In this document: positions 44,598-54,573 of the stretch, piece after piece
Numbering within the stretch: the stretch's first letter is position 1
Layout of the letters: each line of letters opens with the position of its first letter
Source: Paraconiothyrium sp. Pb-2020
Taxonomy: Eukaryota; Ascomycota; Dothideomycetes; Pleosporales; Didymosphaeriaceae
Assembly (NCBI GenBank): GCA_022419385.1
Contig: JAJUBI010000010.1
Coordinates: 372,001-436,000, forward strand
Direction of reading: 5' to 3'
DNA: 64,000 bases
Notes under the pieces: model-generated
What the model saw: the letters and a program-made list of their open reading frames with translations, nothing else
What the model was told of the DNA's origin: nothing
Database searches by the model: none
Made by a program: the position numbers and the translations under genes

Positions 44598-44702
44598 CAC
44601 CACCTGCACTGTCTCCAAGGCACCACCACTCGGAGGCATTGACTGTGTCTACTTCAATTCTAATCGGATTCTATCACTGGGTGCCTACACATCAACGCCA
44701 TA

Positions 44703-46253
44703 ATGCCGCTTACTCCCATGGCCGGCCGCGCCGCGAACGAAGGCCGTGCCCACAACGTCTCGAAGAACAAGCGGTTACTCGACGAGGCTATAGCAGAGGC
44801 TCAGGCGCAGGATAGGGCGCGAGTAGCTGCTCTTAAAGCCGAATCGTGAGTGCTATCGCTTCTGGTTACTCCTCCGCTGACCTTCAAAGTGCTAAGAAGG
44901 TCGGCCACGACGCGAACGAAGGCCGTGCCCACAACGTCTCGAAGAACAAGCGGTTTCTCGACGAGGCTATAGCAGAGGCTCAGGCGCAGGATAGGGCGCG
45001 AGTAGCTGCTCTTAAAGCCGAATCGTGAGTGCTGTCGCTTCTGGTTACTCCTCCGCTGACCTTCAAAGTGCTAAGCGGCTTTTCGACGAGTCTAAGGCGA
45101 AGGGGGCCGCTTACGACGCTAAATGGTAAGTGCTGTCGCTTTTAATGACTCCTTTGCTGACCTTCAAAGTGCTAGGGAGGACTCTCAACGTAAGCGCCCG
45201 CTGGGGCTCCGCCGACCTTACCTATGGTACTTACTCATCGTAATCATCATCGGCTTGGCCGTCGTTGTCTGGTCTGCCATAAACTATGGGAAGCCACTGT
45301 ATAACGCAATTGCTCGACACCATTTGAGCCGCTCCGACTATTCCGCCACGCCAGAGCAGAGCGGCGACGTGTGCAGCCTCTCTCGTAAGAATGAGTCCAT
45401 CGCGAGGCGAACGTTGTTCTGCCCCGACGGAACGTCTGAATGCAGTCCGGCGCCCATATTCGAGAACGTCTCAGACAGATACACAGTTACCAGGAAGCGC
45501 TTTAGAGCTGTCACCCGACGGTTGACGGTGGACCCACATTATATTCAGTTCGCGGATTTCGAAATGGTCCAGGAAACGATCTCTCAGATGGAAAAGTCCA
45601 CTGACACACTGCTTGCCAAAATCACTATTGAAGGCACGGCGCGCCAGCACATGTACCGTGAGGCGTTAGCCGTTATGGATACCGCCTCGCTCAAGCTTGG
45701 ATCCTGCATGAACGGAGATTCCGAGTTTCGAAGCCTCATTGCCAAGCAGTTCATGGCGGACATTGTCTCTATCTGGCACACGTACCACAACGCGGCTGAC
45801 ACTGCCATCGGCAGGATGCATCGAGCCCTTAGGATGATTGGGCTAACCTGGGTACATATCCCTGGCGCTTTCGGTTCCAAATCTCCTGGTGCTGGCAAAC
45901 ACGTCAGCCGATCGTGGAAAAATTGGGTCTGGAACAAGACGAAGAGCTCTGCCGTCGACCCCTATTTTGAGGAGCTTGACTCCATGCACGCTGACAAAGA
46001 CCGAGTGGTGCCATGGGTTCAGAAGGACCAGCGTGCTCTGGAGCGACGTAGGCAGCGCCTCGAACACGTACGCCGTGAGCTAGAGGAGATCCAGAAAGAG
46101 GTGAACGATGTGGACCCGCAGGAACGCGACGATCCTAAGGCTGGATACAGTGACCTGGTACGGAGGGTCGAGAAGCTGATTGCATCTGCGGATGAAATTT
46201 ACCCAGACGAGGATCTAGGCAATGGGCCGTGTGATCAAGACGGCATGCTTTGA
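44703..46253 (+). CDS. single-pass membrane protein built by tandem exon-intron duplication
   Basis: Four exons: 44703-44845, 44890-45024, 45069-45125, 45170-46253; 472 residues. All three introns are 44 nt, phase 2 and near-identical (GTRAGTGCT ... GCTGACCTTCAAAG). Exon 2 repeats exon 1 almost perfectly: residues about 12-48 and 57-93 share NEGRAHNVSKNKR(L/F)LDE. Exon 3 is a shorter older copy (AKRLFDESKAKGAAYDAK). Exon 4 brings a membrane helix at residues 129-148 (YLWYLLIVIIIGLAVVVWSA), preceded by basic residues. A long helical domain of about 310 residues follows, with few cysteines and a charged end (ERRRQRLEHVRRELEEIQKE). By the positive-inside rule the N-terminal repeats should be cytosolic. 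No family recognised. Retaining any of the first two introns gives an immediate TGA stop. Confidence 0.85.
44733..45075 (+). repeat. 179-nt tandem duplication of one exon plus one intron
   Basis: 44733-44896 and 44912-45075 are identical except for two bases (T/A in the exon, A/G in the intron). The period is 179 nt, i.e. a 135-nt exon plus a 44-nt intron. Because exon 2 has the same phase at both ends, the copy inserts 45 residues without changing frame. Confidence 0.95.
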
Positions 46254-46653
46254 GGAGCTTTGGAGAGCGCCCGAAAGGTTGGGACGGAATCAATCGGCAT
46301 GGCGTCACCTCGGTGTGCGTACGATTTCTCTATTTGATTGGGGCTCTAGAGCAAGGATATCGAATGGGTATATGGTCATGATCGCTTGATGTAGCGATGT
46401 CTATTATACTAGCCCGAGCTGGATCCTCAGCACGAATGATCCTCAAATGCAATTCATGATGCTGAGCCCGTGTAACCTGTTATGCCTAATCACCGTGTCC
46501 TCTATCTCGCATCCGCAAAGCCACCATTCTGCTCCCATACAACCTGACGCCCATATTGATATCCTGGTCTCGTTCATTCCTGATAGCCACCTTTCCCGCT
46601 CTCATTGCCACGCTGATGGCGTATCCGCTCCCCCGCTCGGCATGTCATCATGA
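46254..46653. other. intergenic stretch between convergent genes
   Basis: 400 nt between the tandem-exon gene and the minus-strand type I membrane protein gene. A 68-codon plus-strand frame (46447-46653) is not supported. Confidence 0.4.
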
Positions 46654-47613
46654 TCAGGATCCCGATGCGAAACGACCGTGCTTATCGCGGGGACGGAGCC
46701 GCTGAGAGGCGCTCGTTGGCGTAGCGTCGGTATTGCCACCTGGAAAAGCGCGGACGCCGGCAAGGGAAGCTGGCGTTGGAGGAGGAGCTGGATTGGAGGA
46801 GGTGCCTGGGGCTGGGGCCTCGCCTAGCCGCGAAGCAGGCAGTGCCGCATCATGACGAGGTCCCAAATTCGCTACTCGGGAGCGCAGATTCGTCGCTGGA
46901 AGGCCGGGGCGTGGAGCCGCTGCGCCGCGAGCTGTGTCGCCCTGTCGTGATGTACCCCGGTAAGCTACTTGCGTGCGGCCTGTGTCGCCACCTCCGGAAG
47001 GGCGACAGTGCTCATGTTCAAAGCGCGGAGGAGAGGGGGCACGCTCAATGGCAGTCTCGGCGACGGCGATGGCTCCCGCGCCGCCGTCCTGGTCACCATC
47101 TCCGCCGCCTCCCCCGCGGACACCTTCGTGTGGAAGATGTGCAGCAAAATGTCGACATAGGAGGAAGCCAAAAAAAAAGAGGACCAAGGACAGGATGACC
47201 GTCCCTAGGTTGTTTCCAAACGTGATGTCGGGCAGGCTTGTGCAAGTCCAATTGGCCTTGGTGGGGCGCGGACAGTTGCCAATTCGTGGGAGGAGCACGT
47301 CAAACTCTTCATCAGAGACATCGGGCGTCCCGCTCAAAGGCGTCTGAGCGTTTTCGGTGAGGCGTGGACAATTGGTCGTTGGTGGGACAGACAGCTCCCA
47401 CGCTACGTCCGGCACATTGTCGTCCACTGCCTGCACGTAGGCACAACCGGTGTTGTCCGTGCAATCGGCCTCAGGAGTGTAGCCCATCTTAGGATTGTCG
47501 ACATTCGCAGGCTTTGACTGATCCAGCGAGGAAGGAGCAACATTGGCGCGCGCTGCGGGCACACACAGCCAAAAGGCGGGAAGCAGGACGAGAAGGAAGG
47601 GTTTGGTCTTCAT
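46654..47613 (-). CDS. type I membrane protein with signal peptide, short ectodomain and long disordered cytosolic tail
   Basis: Intact frame of 319 residues from ATG 47613. A signal peptide (MKTKPFLLVLLPAFWLCVPA) probably ends near residue 23. The ectodomain of about 110 residues has five or six cysteines (DCTDNTGCAYV, TTNCPRL, GNCPRP, NWTCT) and one N-glycosylation sequon, NWT at 121-123. One membrane helix lies at about 136-154 (GTVILSLVLFFFGFLLCRHF). The remaining 160 residues are Gly/Pro/Arg/Ala-rich and probably disordered, ending KHGRFASGS. The paired NCPR motifs suggest a small disulphide-rich repeat. The topology suits a cell-surface sensor or wall anchor, but no known domain is recognised. 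Confidence 0.72.
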   Translation of the reverse strand: MKTKPFLLVLLPAFWLCVPAARANVAPSSLDQSKPANVDNPKMGYTPEADCTDNTGCAYVQAVDDNVPDVAWELSVPPTTNCPRLTENAQTPLSGTPDVSDEEFDVLLPRIGNCPRPTKANWTCTSLPDITFGNNLGTVILSLVLFFFGFLLCRHFAAHLPHEGVRGGGGGDGDQDGGAGAIAVAETAIERAPSPPRFEHEHCRPSGGGDTGRTQVAYRGTSRQGDTARGAAAPRPGLPATNLRSRVANLGPRHDAALPASRLGEAPAPGTSSNPAPPPTPASLAGVRAFPGGNTDATPTSASQRLRPRDKHGRFASGS

Positions 47614-49517
47614 CCCGGACTACTCTGTCTTGTTAGCTTCATTCGCATCGCGGTGGAAGGGGTCTTCGTACACGTTGGGGTACAGAGAATCTCTGGGTCA
47701 GGCGCGGAGTTTCGAGGCTCTACACGAGTGTCTAACGTCTTCAGGCTGACAAATAGTTGCCGCAAACCCGTATGCTACGCTAGCAAGCGTACGGTCCAGG
47801 TGCTGTCTGCGAAGACCAATGAACTGCAGCCGACGTGGGTGCTTGTGCACTGTGAAGTTTGCTCCAAGTATGTTTCGTGCAGGTCGAGTGGACGAAGGGT
47901 CGGATCCGAAGTCGAGTTGCGGGGGCGTTGATCTTGGGGTGCACGCGGCCAATGCCCAGTGTGTAATGGCGTCGACGCGAGCGGTCAACGTCGCCGCCGG
48001 TGATCCGTATGTTGCACGCCAAGGTCCAGCCGACCACGGCAAACCTCGCTCGTTCTCCAGCATCGAGGCCTTGGCTGATGCGTCCATTACATTATGATGG
48101 CCTTCATAGTCCACGACTCGAGAGAGAGGAAGAGAGAGCCAGATCCGCACGTAGCGTTGCAGCATCCCTGCGCGCACGTTACGTGGGCCTATTCCCTTGC
48201 AACCACACTGGCCCCTCCGTACCACCAAGAACAGCGATCCAGGAGACACACTACATCACGTGTCGGTGACGGTCGCGCTGAAGTCTTAGCTGCACGCTAG
48301 CAATCATTGCTGGAACGAGACCGGCCGCTGCGGACATGAGCGGTCATTGCGAGGGTCTCATACCCTTTATGAGCTCATATCTGAAGTGCTTAGCAAGAAG
48401 CTTGCGCATGAATTCTAGTTCTCGACCAAAATCGATCCGCGAGGAGGGATCCTAGTACTAGGTTGATGCAAGTGTTGGGTAGTCTCCTACACTACGCCGT
48501 TGTACAACCCTACAGTATAATGCTCGAGCTCCGTGAGCTGTCTTCCGCATCGCTTGGGCAATATGGGTGCCGACCTATTGCGACTATCACGCCCAGCACC
48601 AATTCTGTGGAACATCGGTGTAGGCTGGTAATCCGGGCGACTGGTTCGTCCAGATGAGTGGCAGGGGATCTGAGAACTGTAACGCTTGAGGGACAGCGCT
48701 GCCAAAATCTCTCGCCAGACCGCAGCGTGGTCGTTGCGGTTCCAGCGCAGACATCCACCCTGGACTGTCTCGCATCTATACGCGCTCGATGAAGGGGAGC
48801 ATGCGGGAGGCTCGATGAGACAAGCTGGGCTTAAAAGTGGGCGGTGGCGCATAGGCCGACATCTAGAGACGAAGAAGGCTATACTACAGGCAGGCCATGC
48901 AGCCCGAGACATGACGCTTTGTGCCCGGTCGTGTGGAAGACGGAAGACTCACACCGCCATGATGACGCATTGACGATGTCCTTTGCGCTGTTCGCCTGTC
49001 GCTATGATCCTGAACGACGGCTGTGGCGACACGTTCCGACAATGGTATCCCCATCGCCACTACGTCTACGGAGGTGCTACGCCCACGGCACGCGTGGGAG
49101 AGTATGGAATTGCGGATTCTGATGGCTTATCGCAGTGGTCGAGGAAACCTGCGCTCAACTTGATTAGGGACGCAGCTTGTGCAAATGCGCTACCTTTCCG
49201 TGTCTCTAAGACACGTCTCAAAGTTGACTGAAAAATCAAAAGGATGGAAAAGGTGCAGTTTCTTTCCTAACGCGCTGCTGTTTCTGATGAGCTGTTTTTG
49301 CGGCGCAGTCGTACAGCTGATCGGCAGCCAAAGTGAGACACTACACCGCTCACTCTGGGAGTCAGTGCTGACTAAATCTGCTTAGGTTTGGACCCTGCCC
49401 TTGTGATATACCTAGGTACCTCTGCATCATCCGTTGTGTTGCTGGCCTCCCTCACGCTACGGTAGCCTATTCACTTTTGAGGGAGTTTCCTGATCTCATG
49501 TGGCCTGGACCGCTGTT
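47614..49517. other. gene-free stretch
   Basis: The longest frame (minus, 47698-48249) has no domain or signal and no intron context, so it is not called. The promoter of the type I membrane protein gene must lie at its left end. Confidence 0.4.
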
Positions 49518-50435
49518 ATGGTTGAAGTCAACATCTCCCAGAATCGCCCCTCCAAGTTGTCTCTGTCGTTGATCATGGGGATCGATGTCTGCGCTGCCGT
49601 GTACTGTCACTTCGGCTCGAACTATCCCCTCCTCGAATTCCTTCTCTACGCCCTTCTCGCGCGGATCATTTTGAGATTGTTCCCCGGTTCGATCTTGCGA
49701 ATCATGGTAGGACCGGTCGAAAGTAAACTTTATTGCTTCTCGCTGATCTTTAATCAGGGTGCTGTTATCCGCGTGCAGGGCCGCTGTACAGGCTACGTCA
49801 CTTTCGCTGTCATCGAGATGCTGGAGCGATTCACGATGCCAACGCTAGTAAGACTTTGCGGTCGGTCGATGTCTTCCGCCATATCTGACATTGCTAGTTG
49901 CTCACTCGCGATGGTGACCAACGGAACGTCGCACCGTTGCTGCAGACGGACACAGTGACGGAAAAAATACCGCCTAACGGTAATCGACACATGTGTCAGG
50001 GTGATGAACGAATTCTCAGGTCTGCGGATGCCGCCAACGAGATGTCTGCCAGTTCGCTTGCTGGGGAACCATCCCATGGCTCCACCTCCCTGTCAACTCG
50101 AATAGACGGTCATGTCTCCGCCGTTGTGTATCCCGCTGCACCACCCGGGCCATTTTTCCTACACTCAGACCGGCCGTTTCCGCTCGAGATACCTCTTGTG
50201 AGCCATCCTTCCGCTACCGTCGACTGTGGGTCTGACCTTACAGGTGCTCGGAAAGCGCACGCGCGAGTTCGAGGAGACACCACGCAAGACGCCGCACCCT
50301 CCTATCCACGATACTCCAACCAAGCGACGTTGCATCGAGCCGTCACGTTGCCGAGCACTTACCAGATACGTGGTTTTTAGGCCGATGCGGAGACGCCTTG
50401 GACTTCGTTACGGCGCCCGTCGGGGTGCATTTTGA
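49518..50435 (+). CDS. four-exon protein with N-terminal membrane segments and basic tail
   Basis: Clear structure: exons 49518-49706, 49758-49847, 49898-50197 and 50244-50435; 256 residues. Introns are 51 nt (GTAGGA to AATCAG), 50 nt (GTAAGA, ATCTGAC branch, TTGCTAG) and 46 nt (GTGAGC, TCTGAC branch, TTACAG). All junctions are phase 0. Exon 1 encodes hydrophobic stretches at about 15-30 (SLIMGIDVCAAVY) and 38-56 (PLLEFLLYALLARIILRLF). The middle is polar. Exon 4 is basic with possible phospho-sites (LGKRTREFEETPRKTPHPPI, DTPTKRR). The first intron is a multiple of three and has no in-frame stop, so retention would add 17 residues inside the protein. No family recognised. Confidence 0.8.
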
Positions 50436-51894
50436 AACGGGGATGTGTGACGTGGAGTTGGCATTAGGCTTATGCCAAAGGAACAAATCTTCCTCTGTTT
50501 CTAAACGTCGATGATCGCCCACGGCCCGCTTTCTTCCACCTAATATCCAAGCTGCACCATGAGGTACACTGCAGATGCGATGAAATGATACTCCAGAAAA
50601 CATGCTTATGTGGATCTTTCGTGCGCCTTGCTCACGCAGCCACCACAGATTAAACTATTCAACCAGAAGACCATACAGAGGGGAATGAATGAAGTGCAAA
50701 TTCGCTGCTGGTCAAGGCAACGCTATCTCGTACCGTGTGAGAGCCCACATCCTAAATTCCATCGCGCACATTGTTGAGGTGATGTCAAGCGGATGAACAT
50801 TCTCCTGGGTTGTTTTGGTGCAACAGCAACCACGGCACAAGCGTTTACGTGTGCCGAGACTCGTCCACGTAGCCTGCATACATTCGGCGCTATGCAGCGC
50901 AATGTATCCGTCCTTCCATTGTAGCCTCTTGAGCAGTGTCTGCCCGCATTAGGGGCGTCGAGCGCAAACCTGAAATGCACCCTCAAAAGCATCCCGCATC
51001 TCCAGAACCACACGCCATGCACGCACTCGACAACGTGCTCGGCGGCAGCAGCGCTTTCGATCACATCCAGCCCTTGAAGTAGGCGGCTGCTAAACGTTCG
51101 TCGGGGAACGGCCGTACTACCGGGTCGACAACGGATACTGAGCCGGTGGAGGGGCAAGAGAGCACAATAGACCGACTTGGAGACCTTGTCAACCGGCAGT
51201 GGCAGGGGAAATCCTCGGCACCCCTCCGCCAGCATCAGCACAGAGACTCGGTCCGTGAACACTGTGAGCGACGAACAATGACGTGAAAACAACCGCAACT
51301 CCTGCAAGCACCCCTCCTACGAGTTTGAGCTCGGGGAGCGTGGTAGGTTCTTGGCCTCGGACGAGGGCAGCATATACCTCGAAACCCAGAACGCTCTGTT
51401 ATAATCTTCTGAACGCAAAGTAGAAACCTACTCCCGTTACTTTCGTCTCCCTAGTAGTTAGATAGAGAAGCTTAGAAAAATACATATCCATATTAGAATT
51501 TATGGCGAGGTGGGAAATCGGTCAGACACAAATGTGTGCGTGATGTGGTAACAGACTAAGACATCTCGGAAAGTAGCTGGCCCCTAATGTGCCAGTCTAC
51601 GGCCGAGGAAGGCGGGAAAGGCAAACAGAGTGTTTAATACGCTAAGACGTGTATACATGTCTATTTGCACCGAAGCTACGCGCATATACGACACAGGCCA
51701 CAACAACGTATTTTCCTGTTTGGGTTAGTGTCAGTATTAAGTGGCTGAGCGGTGCTTGTGATTTAAACACATCAATTCTGTCACTACCCCACCCCACCAG
51801 ACACCCGACCCAGGCTTAAAGGTTCGAAACAACGGCATCAACTCCCTGGATCTGCGCTCACATCCGCTCTCGCCCGTAGTCCACAGCTACCCAC
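50436..51894. other. gene-free stretch
   Basis: A 194-codon minus-strand frame (50723-51307) begins with TTG and shows no domain; it may be chance or a relic. Otherwise nothing seen. Confidence 0.4.
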
Positions 51895-52260
51895 ATGAAT
51901 ATTATTAACAATGGTAATATCCCTAATTGCGGCCATCGCAGCAACAACGCTAACAGCATCGTCAAAGTGATGGGAGGCCGCACCAAGGCCAAGTTAAGGA
52001 TCGCTCTTGACCAGTTCGTGGAGCTCATCCAGAGTCCAGAGGGCAAGGCGGTTCTCGTCTTCTTCTGCGTCTTATTGTGCCTCTTAGTCTACTTGGTCTA
52101 CTTGTTAGCCATAGCCCTCATTCCCCCATCCCCACAAGCTGTCCGCTACTGCCCCAAGCTCGATCAGAAAGTGTGCTACGCACTCTCTGATAAAGCTTAT
52201 GCGCGGTTCATCAAGGGCTTCTGGCTTGCAATAGAGGAGAACAACGCAGCCGCCGCATGA
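51895..52260 (+). CDS. 121-residue single-pass membrane protein
   Basis: Intact frame from ATG 51895 (MNIINNGNIPNCGHRSNN); an internal ATG at about residue 26 (MGGRTKAKLRIALDQF) is an alternative start. A basic amphipathic helix (KAKLRIALDQFVELIQSPEG) leads into a strong membrane helix (AVLVFFCVLLCLLVYLVYLL AIAL, about 53-76). A short C-terminal domain follows with two cysteines (RYCPKLDQKVCYALSDKAYA) and an acidic/Ala end. With positive charge before the helix, the Cys-containing end is likely lumenal or extracellular. No family recognised. Confidence 0.6.
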   Translation: MNIINNGNIPNCGHRSNNANSIVKVMGGRTKAKLRIALDQFVELIQSPEGKAVLVFFCVLLCLLVYLVYLLAIALIPPSPQAVRYCPKLDQKVCYALSDKAYARFIKGFWLAIEENNAAAA

Positions 52261-52588
52261 GCAAGTTCCCTTGACTACCTAGGGCATGCTGATATTCAGC
52301 CAAGGTGCGTAGAATCTTTGCGGGGGGTATACCCATCGAGCGGCTGGTATCGCTAACATCGCACATGGCAGCAGATCGATATTGTTCAGAGTTCGACGAT
52401 CGGAACCTAACGTGGAAATGACGGGGACATGGCGTTATGGCATATACATCATCTTGCATCACCGGGTGGAGCGGTTGGAAGTTGCATGATTTCTCCAAAC
52501 TTTGCTATTTTGGCTGAAGCGATGGATGACTAGTTCAAGAAACATGTATCTCTAAATGCAGACATATCGAAGTGTGAACCGCTTCCAA
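52261..52588. other. intergenic stretch between convergent genes
   Basis: About 330 nt between the small membrane protein and the J-domain gene's stop codon. No supported frame. Confidence 0.4.
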
Positions 52589-53751
52589 CTATCTTACCCA
52601 CAAGTTCATTACCCAGAAAAACCAAGACTGCTTGGCTTTTCTGTTGGCTTTCTGCCACTCAGCTGCTTTCCTGATGCATTCAAAAACGTCGTCTTCTGGC
52701 TCGCAAGGTTCCACATAGTCAGCTGGCGTAAGCGACCCACATCGCTCCATTTTCCAGGAGCTAAAGTCGCCTTCCACCAACCATTGGTCAAGGCGCGTCT
52801 TTTTGGCGTCGCTCCAAACCCCGGGCGATGCACCGAAGAGGCGGTCACAGGCACGTACTAGCCGAACCAGCGGATTGTTGGTCGCCGAGGTGTAATCACA
52901 AGCGTGGTATCGGTCGATGCCCAGCGGAGGAATGGGGAAGGGGTTGAGCGCTCTAAGGGCAGAGCTCCAATCATTAGGATAGAATCGGGCTGCAGCCTCT
53001 ACTGTTTGAGGGGCTACGTGGGTTAGCGGTGGTACACACGTGCATGGTAAAACGTACCTTTAGCGTGTTTGTACGGCGGCATACTGCCCGCCTTCACGGT
53101 ATCGAGTAGCATGCCCCACACTCCGTGACGATCTGCCTCATGGTTGCTGAAGTGGGCAAGAGTACTGTTCACCGGGTTCAACAGCCCTCCACTTTCGCTG
53201 TTTTGCTTTCCAATTGCTGCTTGTGGATTTGCCCAGTACGCGTCGAACCTTTCCAACGCTTCATTTATGACAGCATAAATACGCTCACCCTCCTTTTGAT
53301 TGGAAAGTCTATTGACTTTCCACTTGTCGGGGTGCCAAAGTGCGACTCTACGCTTCGCTGCGCGCACTTGCGTCAAAGGCGGCACCCACGCTGGAGCCGC
53401 GGGCTCGTTCATGCCAAGCACGGTGTAGGCGTTGCGCGTGTGCATCCACTGCGGATAGCGGGGATACCTAGATGCGGGTTAATTGGCACGACGATTCGTA
53501 GCAGGTGTCACTCACTGAGTCACGAGTGGTGACGGCTCTTGGTGAGCCCAGGCCCACAAGTTGTGTGCGACGTAGGCGCACGCAAGCCCCGTCAAGCCTG
53601 TGGCAACGGGCTTGCGGTGTCTGCCCAGCAAGGCACCTGCGCGCTGTCTGAATTTGGTTATGCGACACAACAAGTCGGGTTTCGCTAGCTTTGGTCTTCT
53701 GTATCTGTATGAAGCCGGGACAGAACGACTGCGAGGCGGACGGGGCGCCAT
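52589..53751 (-). CDS. J-domain (DnaJ/Hsp40-type) protein, three exons
   Basis: Exons 53751-53516, 53467-53058 and 53001-52589; 352 residues. Introns are 48 nt (GTGAGT to CATCTAG) and 56 nt (GTACGT, CGCTAAC branch, AAACAG), both keeping frame. The J domain lies at about residues 90-150 with HPD at 124-126 (RVALWHPDKWKVNR) and the following helix (ERIYAVINEALERFDAYWAN). The HPD loop is what stimulates Hsp70 ATPase in known J proteins, so it is probably functional. The N terminus is Arg/Pro-rich and has one moderately hydrophobic segment near 50-70 (VATGLTGLACAYVAHNLWAW) that may anchor it. The C-terminal 200 residues have no recognised fold and are Trp-rich (QSWFFWVMNLWVR end). The gene starts 820 nt from the divergent coiled-coil gene. 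Confidence 0.83.
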
Positions 53752-54573
53752 CTCGGGCTGTGCTGAGGGGAGGAGGCGATGCCGTTTTGCTACGCGCGAC
53801 GAGACCAGCTATATAGTTCCCATACAAGCAGGGAGGCATTGCTACTTGCACCGGGAACAGGATTGAGTCAATTGCGAGTTTCTTTGTTCGGATTGATTGC
53901 ATCCGCGACAAGCTGTAGCAATCAGACAAAGCTCGGGCACGCCACCGCCCAAAGTTTGGGTCGACAGGCGTGCACCTGCGGCACGCCACATTGTTGTGCA
54001 ACGAGACCACTGAAACATCTCGCCAGCATCTTACAAAGACGAATGCCTTCGAAGGACGCCTCTGGAGGTCGTTCGGTGATCGATACCAACATCGCCGTCA
54101 GTAGGAAACGAGCCTTCGATAGGCCACCACAGAGAAATACCGATGGCTGCGCTGTAGCGGGGTAGCAATCCAACTCCCACAAAGCACCGAGAATTCTCTC
54201 ATGTGGCAAATCAGGGTGCGGCGATGCGCGGCTCCGGTGTTTCCGCAATCGCTTGCCAACGAAGGCACTCGCCAGATCGTCCCTGACGCTCCTTCTGCGA
54301 TGTGGAGCATCTGTGCTTGGATGCGTCGTTGACGGCTTACGAAGGGCAATGGTGCTACTACAGCAGAAAGTTGGGACTAGGCCATTCCAGACTTAGCTCG
54401 TCAAGTCCCCCGCTGACATTCTTTCCGCAACTCGAGCACGTGCTGTCAGACAAACGCTCCCCCTGCTAGTTCCATAGACCCCTTTATGCACACCACCAAC
54501 CTCATACGATAGGAGACAACAGCTCATTACTTTGCGTACGAGCGACTTCCGCCTCAAGTCGTTTGTACACAAC
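53752..54573. other. divergent promoter region
   Basis: About 820 nt between the J-domain gene (minus) and the coiled-coil gene (plus). No supported coding frame. Confidence 0.4.

Noticed and set aside
47698..48249. 183-codon minus-strand frame
   Set aside because: No recognisable domain, and length is within chance expectation.
50723..51307. 194-codon minus-strand frame
   Set aside because: Starts with TTG, no membrane or catalytic motif, no introns. A few frames this long are expected by chance in 64 kb.
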